64,000 bases of DNA from positions 1 to 64,000 of the forward strand of contig NZ_JBHRYB010000025.1 in assembly GCF_042648445.1 (NCBI RefSeq). The letters run 5' to 3'. This document shows positions 54,952 through 62,557 of this stretch, piece by piece. The DNA is from Bacterioplanoides pacificum (GTDB lineage: Bacteria; Pseudomonadota; Gammaproteobacteria; Pseudomonadales; Oceanobacteraceae). A program made the position numbers and the translations under genes. Below the pieces are notes generated by a model. That model had not been told where the DNA came from and made no database searches. It saw only the letters and a list, made by a program, of their open reading frames with translations. Every line of letters starts with the position of its first letter. The stretch's first letter is position 1.

Positions 54952-55264
54952 GGTTCATTTCCTTCACAGTTAAATAGGAACTTTCTTTCTCTCAGTGCCT
55001 GACGCACCGTTTTAATTCTGTGATTAAGTCTTAGCAGCCGGTGTGCCAACTTTTTAAAACCCCGTGATTTCAGCCACTTAGCAGGAAAACAAACGACAGG
55101 AGACATAAAATTGATTTCACGCTGGTGCAATCAGCATGGAAGGGCACCGATTTATTGCACTGAGTGGCAACAGAATGCACCACTTTAAAGCACGGCATTC
55201 AATCACGTACAAAGACAGGGCGTGGTATCATGACCGGCATACAGACATCGCTAAGTGAACCGTT
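54952..55264. other. Divergent control region between torF and ubiK
   Basis: 313 bp without a gene. It contains the candidate sigma-54 promoter and possible NtrC half-sites for the leftward nitrogen genes. The rightward ubiK promoter should lie near its right end; no clear hexamers identified. Confidence 0.6.
55033..55048 (-). promoter_or_regulatory. Candidate sigma-54 promoter for torF-glnK-amt
   Basis: On the minus strand TGGCAC-ACCGG-CTGCT has the sigma-54 -24 GG and -12 GC elements with the required 10-base gap, differing from TGGCAC-N5-TTGCT at one base. It lies about 80 bp before torF. Half-sites resembling NtrC targets, TGGTGCA (55123-55129) and TGCACCA (55176-55182), lie upstream at suitable distance, though I saw no full dyad. 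Confidence 0.65.
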
Positions 55265-55495
55265 ATGAACGCAGAACACATCAAAAGCCGGGTTGAAAGC
55301 CTGTTGCAACAAAGTCCGTTTGCGGCCTTATCATCCGACATCCGTCTGGCACTGCAGGGCCAGCTACAGGCATTGCTGACCAGCGCCAATCTGGTTACCC
55401 GGGAAGAGTTTGAAGTCCAGCTGGAAGTGTTACGTCGCACCCAGGCTCAGCTGGCTGAGCTGGAGCAACGCTTAGAAAAGTTAGAGCAAGAGTAG
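55265..55495 (+). CDS. ubiK: Ubiquinone biosynthesis accessory factor UbiK
   Basis: 76 residues, the usual size of UbiK/YqiC. The N-terminal amphipathic region has SPFAALSSDIRLALQGQLQALL, and the C-terminal half is a coiled coil (REEFEVQLEVLRRTQAQL, LEQRLEKLE). UbiK trimers assist UbiJ in the soluble ubiquinone-synthesis complex. The stop codon overlaps a REP-like hairpin. Confidence 0.92.
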   Translation: MNAEHIKSRVESLLQQSPFAALSSDIRLALQGQLQALLTSANLVTREEFEVQLEVLRRTQAQLAELEQRLEKLEQE

Positions 55496-55569
55496 CAGCG
55501 GACCTTGTCCGCGACATTAATAGCAAACCTGAACGGTAAAACCGGAGTCGGGGACAAGCTCCCTCCTAC
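55492..55569. repeat. REP-like inverted pair (BIME-type) after ubiK
   Basis: On the minus strand GTCGCGGACAAGGTCCGCT (ending with GCTAC, 55492-55515) and on the plus strand GTCGGGGACAAGCTCCCTC (ending CTAC, 55547-55569) share the frame GTCG-stem-ACAAG-stem-CTAC with different stems, in opposite orientation. This is the arrangement of REP pairs. The first overlaps the ubiK stop codon. Confidence 0.75.
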
Positions 55570-55593
55570 CACCGAACGAATCATTCAGCTTAT

Positions 55594-56292
55594 TTAAATA
55601 GCTAACAGCTCACGCGCCTGCTCTGAGGTTTTCAGCTCATGGCCGGCGCCACTGGCCACCACCCGCCCGCGCTCCAGAATGATAAAGTCATCCGCCAGCT
55701 CGGCCGCAAAATCCAGATACTGTTCTACCAGCACAATGGCCATTTCGCCACGATCGCGCAACAGCTCAATCACCCGCTGAATGTCTTTAATAATGGATGG
55801 CTGAATGCCTTCGGTAGGTTCATCCAGAATCAGTAATTTCGGACGTAACAACAATGCCCGGGCAATCGCCAGCTGTTGCTGCTGCCCTCCGGATAAATCA
55901 CCACCACGGCGTTTTAACATCTGCTGTAATACCGGGAATAACGCGTAAATCTCCGGATCGATAAAACGCAAATTACGCGGCAGCGCCGAAAACGCTGTCT
56001 GCAGATTCTCCTCCACCGTCAGCTGAGGAAAAATATCACGTCCCTGAGGCACATAAGCAATGCCCTGGCGCGCCCGGTCAGCCGGCGACAATCCACTCAG
56101 TGTCGAATCCAGCCAGCGAACCTGACCATTCAGCTCGGCCAGCTGCCCCGACAACGCTTTCATCAATGTGGTTTTACCCACGCCATTACGGCCTAACACA
56201 CAGGTTACCTTACCAATTTCGGCCTGCATGCAAACATCGTATAACGCCTGACTGGCACCGTAGGCGACGTTTAGTTTATTTACTCGTAACAT
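55594..56292 (-). CDS. urtE: Urea ABC transporter ATP-binding subunit UrtE
   Basis: 232 residues from MLRVNKLNVAYGASQAL; an ATG 15 bases upstream is possible. LivF-type ATPase with Walker A GRNGVGKTT, signature LSGGQQQQLAIARAL, Walker B LLILDEPTEGIQPSII (the EGIQPSII phrase is characteristic of UrtE) and VEQYLDFAAELAD. Last gene of urtABCDE; spacing to urtD is 53 bp. Confidence 0.94.
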   Translation of the reverse strand: MLRVNKLNVAYGASQALYDVCMQAEIGKVTCVLGRNGVGKTTLMKALSGQLAELNGQVRWLDSTLSGLSPADRARQGIAYVPQGRDIFPQLTVEENLQTAFSALPRNLRFIDPEIYALFPVLQQMLKRRGGDLSGGQQQQLAIARALLLRPKLLILDEPTEGIQPSIIKDIQRVIELLRDRGEMAIVLVEQYLDFAAELADDFIILERGRVVASGAGHELKTSEQARELLAI

Positions 56293-56345
56293 AGCTTTAT
56301 TTCTCAATTTTTAACGCTGTATCAGCAATGCAAATCGCTTTATTG

Positions 56346-57110
56346 CTACCGGCCTAAGTATTTTTCGATCACGTCTTCATTCGCTTTCACGGTCGCCAGC
56401 GACCCTTCTGCCAGTACACTGCCCTCGCACAATACCGTGACGCGACAATCGAGCGCCTCAATAAAGTCCATATCATGCTCCACTACCATTAACGAATGGC
56501 TTTTCGCCAACTGTTTAAATAGCTCTGCGGTCTTCATGGTTTCTTCATCCGTCATACCGGCGGCGGGTTCATCAATTAACAATAATTCAGGTTCCTGCCC
56601 CAACAACATGCCAATTTCCAGCCACTGCTTCTGACCATGAGAAAGATTGCCTGCCAGATTATTTTGATGATCCTGCAAATCAATCATAGTCAGGATTTCA
56701 TCCAGCTTGTCCTGTTGACTCGCCGATAGTTTGTGGCGCAATGCCTGCCAGACCGAACGACCACCTTTCAGCGACATTTCCAGATTTTCAAATATCGTCA
56801 GGCTTTCAATCACACTGGGCTTCTGGAATTTTCGGCCAATGCCGATATTAGCCACAGCAGCTTCATCGTATTGGCTTAAATCAAATTCATCTTTAAATAA
56901 CAAGGTTCCGCTGTCGGCTTTGGTTTTTCCGGTTATCACATCCATCATGGTGGTTTTACCGGCACCATTCGGACCAATAATGGCGCGCATCTCGCCTGGC
57001 TCAATGCACAGCGATAAAGAATTTAACGCTTTAAAGCCATCAAAGCTGACACTGACACCATCCAGATATAACACCGATGGATTTTCGATATGCTGGGATG
57101 CAATGCTCAT
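56346..57110 (-). CDS. urtD: Urea ABC transporter ATP-binding subunit UrtD
   Basis: 254 residues, LivG type. Walker A GPNGAGKTTMMDVITGKTK, the UrtD-typical IGRKFQKPSVIESLTIFENL, signature LSHGQKQWLEIGMLL and Walker B LLLIDEPAAGMTDEET. The start overlaps the urtC stop by 4 bp (ATGA), so urtC and urtD are translationally coupled. Confidence 0.95.
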   Translation of the reverse strand: MSIASQHIENPSVLYLDGVSVSFDGFKALNSLSLCIEPGEMRAIIGPNGAGKTTMMDVITGKTKADSGTLLFKDEFDLSQYDEAAVANIGIGRKFQKPSVIESLTIFENLEMSLKGGRSVWQALRHKLSASQQDKLDEILTMIDLQDHQNNLAGNLSHGQKQWLEIGMLLGQEPELLLIDEPAAGMTDEETMKTAELFKQLAKSHSLMVVEHDMDFIEALDCRVTVLCEGSVLAEGSLATVKANEDVIEKYLGR

Positions 57111-58279
57111 GCTTTTCCTCCGTTGGCTAATTCCGTCACACCATCATCACCTGCGTCGCTCATCGCTTTTGCTGCACGCTTTTCCTTAACCTGGTTCCAT
57201 AAGCCCACCACACCTTTTGGCAGATACAGGGTGGTTAATACAAACAAACCACCCAACAGGAACAGCCATAACTCTGCAAAAGCGCCGGTAAAATAGGTTT
57301 TTGCATAGTTCACCAGAAAAGCACCAATCACCGCACCGTAGAGAGTGCCACGACCACCCACAGCCACCCAGATAATCATTTCGATGGAAAAAATAGGCGC
57401 AAATTCGCCCGGGTTAATAATGCCAACCTGGGGAACATAAAGTGCACCTGCAACGCCCGCCAGCATGGCCGAAACAACAAAAACGAACAGCTTGTAGTGC
57501 TCAACCCGATAGCCAATAAAACGCGTACGGGCTTCGGCATCACGCACAGCTACCAGCACCCGGCCGAGTTTCGAATCGACAATAAAGCGACTGATTAAAT
57601 AACCCAGTATTAATGCCAGCGCCGACGCAACAAACAGCCCGGCCCGGGTAGTATCAGCCTGCAGGTCAAACCCGAGAATATCTTTAAAGTCGGTTAAACC
57701 ATTATTACCGCCGAACCCCATATCATTACGGAAGAAAGCCAGCATCAGAGCGTATGTTAGCGCCTGAGTAATAATCGACAGGTAAACCCCGGTCACCCGT
57801 GAGCGAAATGCCAGTGCGCCGAACACAAACGCCAGAATACCCGGCGCCGCCAGAATCATAATGGCTGCGAACCAGAACTGATCAAAGCCAAACCAGTACC
57901 AGGGTAATTCCGTCCAGTTCAGAAACACCATAAAGTCCGGCAGTTCCGGGTTGCCGTAAACCCCACGGTCACCAATCTGACGCATCAGATACATACCCAT
58001 GGCATAGCCGCCGAGCGCAAAGAAGGCTCCCTGGCCAAGACTGAGAATACCGCAGTAACCCCAGATTAAATCCACCGCAAGCGCCAGCAGGGCGTAACAC
58101 AGGTACTTACCCAACAAGGTCATGGTGTAGGTTGAAACGTGAAATAATGATCCTTCCGGAAAAACCAGATTACAAAACGGAATAATCACTGCGAGTGCCA
58201 GAACCGCCTGTATTAAGCGCTGTCCGGCCTTGTCATTGACCAATAACGAGGTTAAAGGTCCTAACTGAACATCTTTCAT
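57107..58279 (-). CDS. urtC: Urea ABC transporter permease UrtC
   Basis: 390-residue LivM-type permease with eight or more predicted helices. Family segments include WGYCGILSLGQGAFFALGGYAMGMYLMRQ (about 65-93) and VGGRGTLYGAVIGAFLVNYAKT (about 320). The start was chosen at MKDVQLGPL with AGGAAATCAAT before the ATG; the longer reading to 58339 runs into repeat DNA and was rejected. The C-terminal extension is hydrophilic. Confidence 0.95.
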   Translation of the reverse strand: MKDVQLGPLTSLLVNDKAGQRLIQAVLALAVIIPFCNLVFPEGSLFHVSTYTMTLLGKYLCYALLALAVDLIWGYCGILSLGQGAFFALGGYAMGMYLMRQIGDRGVYGNPELPDFMVFLNWTELPWYWFGFDQFWFAAIMILAAPGILAFVFGALAFRSRVTGVYLSIITQALTYALMLAFFRNDMGFGGNNGLTDFKDILGFDLQADTTRAGLFVASALALILGYLISRFIVDSKLGRVLVAVRDAEARTRFIGYRVEHYKLFVFVVSAMLAGVAGALYVPQVGIINPGEFAPIFSIEMIIWVAVGGRGTLYGAVIGAFLVNYAKTYFTGAFAELWLFLLGGLFVLTTLYLPKGVVGLWNQVKEKRAAKAMSDAGDDGVTELANGGKA

Positions 58280-58334
58280 ATTGATTTCCTCTATCGCCTG
58301 ACTGCATTGCAGTTCTAACGCAGGACGTCGTAAA

Positions 58335-58376
58335 TACATCCCTGTAGACTCCCTTTTTGCGTCCCTGCAAAAAAGG
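58335..58376. repeat. Dispersed hairpin repeats with TCCC loops in the urt operon
   Basis: TACA-TCCC-TGTA (58335-58346) is identical to that at 10038-10049. TTTTTGCG-TCCC-TGCAAAAA (58354-58373) has the same loop with a completely different stem, including one G-T pair. Confidence 0.75.
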
Positions 58377-58462
58377 CCTGCTTATAAAACTCCAATACAA
58401 TCAGGCTGAAATATTCAACGGTGTTAACTGATAAAGAATATATCCGGTGCTTTTCTGATCGG

Positions 58463-58494
58463 CCGTCTGCCGCAGGGATGTACCGGATGTATTC
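58463..58494. repeat. Inverted, shortened copy of the 10038-10076 element
   Basis: CCGTCTGCCGCAGGGATG followed by TACCGGATGTATTC matches the reverse complement of the 10036-10080 unit, with about 20 bases missing between the two GGGATG words. It lies in opposite orientation to the copy at 58335. Confidence 0.7.
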
Positions 58495-58508
58495 TTCTGC
58501 AACACAAA

Positions 58509-60134
58509 TCATCCCTCGACCGCACGCCCTTTGAGAGCGAACAATCCACGCGGCCGCTTCTGAATAAATAAAATAATAAACACCAGCACCAGAATTTTTG
58601 CTAACACGGCCCCGGCTAATGGTTCAAAGAATTTATTCGCCACACCCAGCGACATCGCCGCAACCAGTGTTCCCCATAAATTGCCAACCCCACCAAAGAC
58701 CACCACCATAAAGGAGTCGATGATATAAGCCTGACCCAGGTTCGGGCCAACGTTGGTTAGCTGGCTTAACGCGACACCGGCAATACCCGCAATACCCGAC
58801 CCAAGGCCAAAGGTTAAGGCATCCACCCAACCGGTACGGATGCCCATTGAGCTGGCCATTGGCCGGTTCATGGTGACGGCACGCATCTGCAAACCGAATA
58901 ACGTACGCTTAAGCACCAGTGCTAACATCGCCAGCACCAGTAAACTGAAAATAATGATGTACAGCCGATTAAAGGTAAGCTCCAGTGCCGGGTTCACCAT
59001 AAAGGTACCCGCCATCCAGTCTGGTGTGGTGACATCCCGGTTTAATGGACCAAAAATGGAGCGTACCGCTTGTTGCAGTACCAGGCTGATACCAAAAGTC
59101 GCTAATAAGGTTTCCAGCGGACGGCCATATAGATGGCGAATCACAGAGCGCTCAATGAATACGCCAACCAATCCGCTCACCAGGAAAGCGGCCGGAATAG
59201 CGACAACCAGAGACAGTCCTATTGAATCCGGCATTAATTGTTGCACCACATAGGTGGTGTAAGCACCTAGCATAATCATCTCACCATGGGCCATATTAAT
59301 AACGCCCATCACGCCAAAGGTAATCGCCAGGCCAATTGCAGCCAGTAACAACACCGCCCCTAACGACAAGCCAAAGTACAGATTTTCAGCGTAACCATTA
59401 ATCTCCAGCAGTTGATCAATACTGGCAATGGTTTTTGTAGCCAGCTGATATTCCGCCACGCGTTCACTTTTATCTGACTCACTGAACGACGCGACAAACT
59501 GACTGAGCGCAACCCGAATCTCCGGATATAACGACCGCTCCATCGCTGAAATTGCCGCCAGCCGCACATTTGCATCATCACTCCGGAGCTGCTGAATCGC
59601 TCGGGTTAACACCAGTAACTCAACAATTTCCGCATCGCTTTCGTTAGCTATCTGCTGCTGAAGTTCCGCGCCAGTCATCATATCCGGATTTTTTAACAGA
59701 TTTCCGGCCGCAGATAAGCGCTGCTGGCGATCACCTTCACTAATAAGAATTAAGGCAATGGCCGACCGCAACTGGCGACGTAACGAGTTATTAACACCAA
59801 TTTTCCGGAATTTACGTTTGCCGATGTTTTCAATCAGACGGCCAGAAAATACTTCTTTTATTTCACTCTCTTTTTTAAAAGAGCTGGCAAAAACCAGCAA
59901 CTGGTCCTGCTTACGGTAATACAGATCAGAGGACAACAATGCCTGCATAATGTCGAGTTTCAGCGGATCTTTGTGAGCCGATATATTCTGTATAATGACT
60001 GCTTTTTCTTTATAACTGGCGGTGATTAATTGTTGTGTAAGAGTTGCCAGTGAGGCTTCGTCTGACTGGCTGACTGACGAAGCCAGTAATAAAAAGCCAA
60101 CGAATAGCGTTGATATATATTGAGTTACACGCAT
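58509..60134 (-). CDS. urtB: Urea ABC transporter permease UrtB
   Basis: 541 residues. A signal peptide (VTQYISTLFVGFLLLASSVSQSDE) and a helical, HEAT-like extracytoplasmic domain of about 200 residues precede the LivH-type permease. This extension is usual for UrtB and absent from LivH. The permease part has ITFGVMGVINMAHGEMIMLGAYTTYVV (about 275-300) and MRAVTMNRPMASSMGIRTG. It follows urtA by 82 bp. Confidence 0.95.
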   Translation of the reverse strand: MRVTQYISTLFVGFLLLASSVSQSDEASLATLTQQLITASYKEKAVIIQNISAHKDPLKLDIMQALLSSDLYYRKQDQLLVFASSFKKESEIKEVFSGRLIENIGKRKFRKIGVNNSLRRQLRSAIALILISEGDRQQRLSAAGNLLKNPDMMTGAELQQQIANESDAEIVELLVLTRAIQQLRSDDANVRLAAISAMERSLYPEIRVALSQFVASFSESDKSERVAEYQLATKTIASIDQLLEINGYAENLYFGLSLGAVLLLAAIGLAITFGVMGVINMAHGEMIMLGAYTTYVVQQLMPDSIGLSLVVAIPAAFLVSGLVGVFIERSVIRHLYGRPLETLLATFGISLVLQQAVRSIFGPLNRDVTTPDWMAGTFMVNPALELTFNRLYIIIFSLLVLAMLALVLKRTLFGLQMRAVTMNRPMASSMGIRTGWVDALTFGLGSGIAGIAGVALSQLTNVGPNLGQAYIIDSFMVVVFGGVGNLWGTLVAAMSLGVANKFFEPLAGAVLAKILVLVFIILFIQKRPRGLFALKGRAVEG

Positions 60135-60216
60135 GGGAACTTCCGTTTTTTATAAGGTGGTTATTGCTACAGAATCAGCCTGTAACAATAACCATCAGGG
60201 CCTTCAGTAAGCGCGG

Positions 60217-61515
60217 TTATTCCGCTGCAACCGCACCACCACAGCTTTTGCTGACCGTGTTGTAGTTGCCACAGCTGATCGGTGCCGTCCAGTCGGAGAT
60301 CAGGTTAGCCGACTCCGGCAGATAATCGGTCCAGGCATCCCCTTTAACCACCTCATCGGTTTTCCAGACGATATCAAACTGGCCATCATCCTGAATTTCG
60401 CCAATCAGCACCGGCTTAGACAGATGATGGTTTTCGTTCATCTTCGCCATCCCACCCGTTAGATTCGGAACTTCAATGCCATACATGGCTGAGCGCACTT
60501 TATCGACCTCTTCACTGCCGGCTTTTTCAACCGCCTTTGCCCACATCCTGAAGCCGATATAGGTTGCCTCCATCGGGTCATTCGTCACACGCTCATCGTT
60601 CTCAGTAAAACCGTGCCACTGCTCAATAAATGCATCATTTTCTTCGCTGTCAGCACTTTGGAAATAGTTCCAGGCCGCCAGATGGCCTACCAGTGGAGAA
60701 GTATCAAAACCAGACAGTTCTTCCTCACCCACCGAGAAAGCAACCACAGGAATGTCTTCTGCACTGATACCCTGGTTCGCCAGTTCTTTATAAAACGGTA
60801 CATTGGCATCACCATTCACCGTCGACACTACTGCGGTTTTTTTACCCGCACTGCCGAACTTTTTAATATCCGACACAATGGTCTGCCAATCGCTGTGACC
60901 AAATGGTGTGTAGTTCACCATAATATCTTCGGCCGCTACGCCTTTGGATTTCAGGTAACTTTCCAGTATTTTATTGGTGGTACGCGGGTAAACGTAGTCG
61001 GTACCGGCTAACACCCAACGTTGTGCACCCACTTCGTTCATCAGATAATCTACCGCAGGTATGGCCTGCTGGTTCGGTGCCGCTCCGGTATAAAATACGT
61101 TATATGACGACTCTTCGCCTTCATACTGAACCGGATAAAACAACAGCCCGTTTAATTCTTCCACGACCGGTAGAACCGATTTACGTGACACCGATGTCCA
61201 GCAACCAAAAATAACGTCGACATCCTGTTGCTCAAGCAGTTCGCGGGTTTTTTCAGCAAACAGCGGCCAGTTAGAAGCCGGGTCAACAACAACCGGTTCC
61301 AGTTTTTTACCTAACAAGCCACCTTTTTTATTCTGTTCTTCAATCATCATTAAAACGGTATCTTTTAATGTGGTTTCGGAGATTGCCATAGTCCCGGATA
61401 ATGAATGCAGCACACCCACTTTGATGGTATCACCAGCGTTAGCCAGGTTGACGCCCGCAGCCAGAGCAGTGACAGCAAGCAGTTTTCCGGTACGGCTCAA
61501 GATTGCTTTTTTCAT
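60217..61515 (-). CDS. urtA: Urea ABC transporter substrate-binding protein UrtA
   Basis: 432 residues with a signal peptide (KKAILSRTGKLLAVTALAAGVNLANA). The mature start is IKVGVLHSLSGTMAISETTLKD, with family motifs FGCWTSVSRKSVLPVVEE, LLFYPVQYEGEESSYNVFYTG and DYVYPRTTNKILESYL, all typical of UrtA/FmdD-type amide and urea binders. AAGGAAAGTTAG precedes the ATG. It is the first gene of urtABCDE. Confidence 0.95.
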   Translation of the reverse strand: MKKAILSRTGKLLAVTALAAGVNLANAGDTIKVGVLHSLSGTMAISETTLKDTVLMMIEEQNKKGGLLGKKLEPVVVDPASNWPLFAEKTRELLEQQDVDVIFGCWTSVSRKSVLPVVEELNGLLFYPVQYEGEESSYNVFYTGAAPNQQAIPAVDYLMNEVGAQRWVLAGTDYVYPRTTNKILESYLKSKGVAAEDIMVNYTPFGHSDWQTIVSDIKKFGSAGKKTAVVSTVNGDANVPFYKELANQGISAEDIPVVAFSVGEEELSGFDTSPLVGHLAAWNYFQSADSEENDAFIEQWHGFTENDERVTNDPMEATYIGFRMWAKAVEKAGSEEVDKVRSAMYGIEVPNLTGGMAKMNENHHLSKPVLIGEIQDDGQFDIVWKTDEVVKGDAWTDYLPESANLISDWTAPISCGNYNTVSKSCGGAVAAE

Positions 61516-61555
61516 CTAACTTTCCTTCATTGGTTGTCATGTATACAAGACAGAG

Positions 61556-61571
61556 TGCAACCCATATACCA
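61556..61571 (-). promoter_or_regulatory. Candidate sigma-54 promoter for urtABCDE
   Basis: On the minus strand TTGGTAT-ATGGG-TTGCA has the -24 GG and -12 GC with a 10-base gap and a perfect TTGCA; two positions of TGGCAC differ. The expected start of transcription is about 30 bases before the urtA ATG. Confidence 0.6.
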
Positions 61572-61746
61572 ACTATGAAAATCCGATGAATTATCCGTTA
61601 TTACGCCGGTTAACCGCGCTCAGGGCCAACAACCCGACGGGCTGGCAAGCCAGTTCTGCACCGTTAACTACCGTTTAATATCATCTTGCTATTTATCAGT
61701 GCATCCTTTTATCACTGAACTCTTATTTGGTAGCGTTAGCCGGTAT

Positions 61747-61783
61747 AAAAAAATCCCGGCGAAAATAATTTCGCCGGGATTTT
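61747..61783 (-). terminator. Terminator after the GntR regulator gene
   Basis: AAAATCCCGGCGAAA (61750-61764) pairs perfectly with TTTCGCCGGGATTTT (61769-61783) around a four-base loop. On the minus strand it is followed by further T residues. It isolates the urea carboxylase-GntR unit from urtA. Confidence 0.93.
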
Positions 61784-61846
61784 AGTTACGCTCAGGTCCT
61801 GTTAATACTCTTGCTATAAAGCTGTTACGAACTGAAAAATTGATCG

Positions 61847-62557
61847 TTATTTCATGCTCATATCAACGGCATAGCGCTGCCGGGCTTCCTGAATTCGATG
61901 CAGGGTAATCTCACGCACCGTATTTTTGCTGATCTCGATATGTTGTGTCAGCTCTGCCACCACCTGATTCGCATCGGCATTGAGTATCTGCAACAATATC
62001 CGGCTGTGCTCGTTATAGGTGGCTTCAATCCGACCCGTCTGGGTAAAATCCAGCCGCCGAATAATGCGCAAACGCTCACACACATCGCGATGAATCGCAC
62101 TTATTTCCTGATTTTTTCCGCTTTCCACCAGACCAAAATGAAAGTTTTCATCCAGCTTTGCGACCTCACTGCTATCCGTCAGACGTTGTCCTTCAGGGCA
62201 ACACCAGATTGCTGATAGTTCGGCCAAACGCTGTTGCCGGTCGTTAGCGCTACATAAACGCCGGACTGTTTCGGCCTCCAGTAAAATGCGCACATCGTAC
62301 AGGTCTTCAAAATAACGAAAATCGAATGGCCGTACCTGCCAGCCACTGCGGAAATGTACCTGAACATAGCCATCGCGCTCCAGCCGGTATAACGCCTCCC
62401 TGACCGGAGTACGTGACGCCTGCATACGACCAGCAATTTCCGTTTCGCTGAAACGATCACCCGGCAGCAGCTGGAAATCAAAAATATCCTGTTTCAGCTG
62501 CTGGTATATACGCTCCGCCAGGCTCGGTTTACGTTGTTGGGTTTGTGGTGCATTCAT
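61847..62557 (-). CDS. GntR/FCD-family transcriptional regulator
   Basis: 236 residues. A winged helix at the N-terminus (LAERIYQQLKQDIFDFQLLPGDRFSETEIAGRMQ, about 12-45; VREALYRLERDGYVQV) is followed by an FCD ligand domain with DVRILLEAETVRRLC and the metal-site histidines ENFHFGLVESG and YNEHSRIL. Its ATG shares one base with the urea carboxylase stop (TGATG), so it is translationally coupled and probably regulates that operon. The effector is unknown. Confidence 0.9.
   Translation of the reverse strand: MNAPQTQQRKPSLAERIYQQLKQDIFDFQLLPGDRFSETEIAGRMQASRTPVREALYRLERDGYVQVHFRSGWQVRPFDFRYFEDLYDVRILLEAETVRRLCSANDRQQRLAELSAIWCCPEGQRLTDSSEVAKLDENFHFGLVESGKNQEISAIHRDVCERLRIIRRLDFTQTGRIEATYNEHSRILLQILNADANQVVAELTQHIEISKNTVREITLHRIQEARQRYAVDMSMK

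Larger units (their letters stand above)
58280..58508. other. Repeat-bearing spacer between urtB and urtC
   Basis: 229 bp inside the urt operon, where family members are usually close together. It holds a forward set of dispersed hairpins (58335-58376) and an inverted partial set (58463-58494). No gene or terminator with a T-run on the minus strand was recognised. Confidence 0.65.
61516..61846. other. Control region between the GntR gene and urtA
   Basis: 331 bp without a gene. On the minus strand it contains the terminator of the upstream unit (61747-61783) and then the candidate sigma-54 promoter of urtA. The stretch between them (about 61575-61745) should hold activator sites; I could not identify a clear NtrC dyad. 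Confidence 0.65.

Noticed and set aside
58315..58512. 65-codon minus-strand frame between urtB and urtC
   Set aside because: Entirely made of repeat sequence, without a ribosome site.
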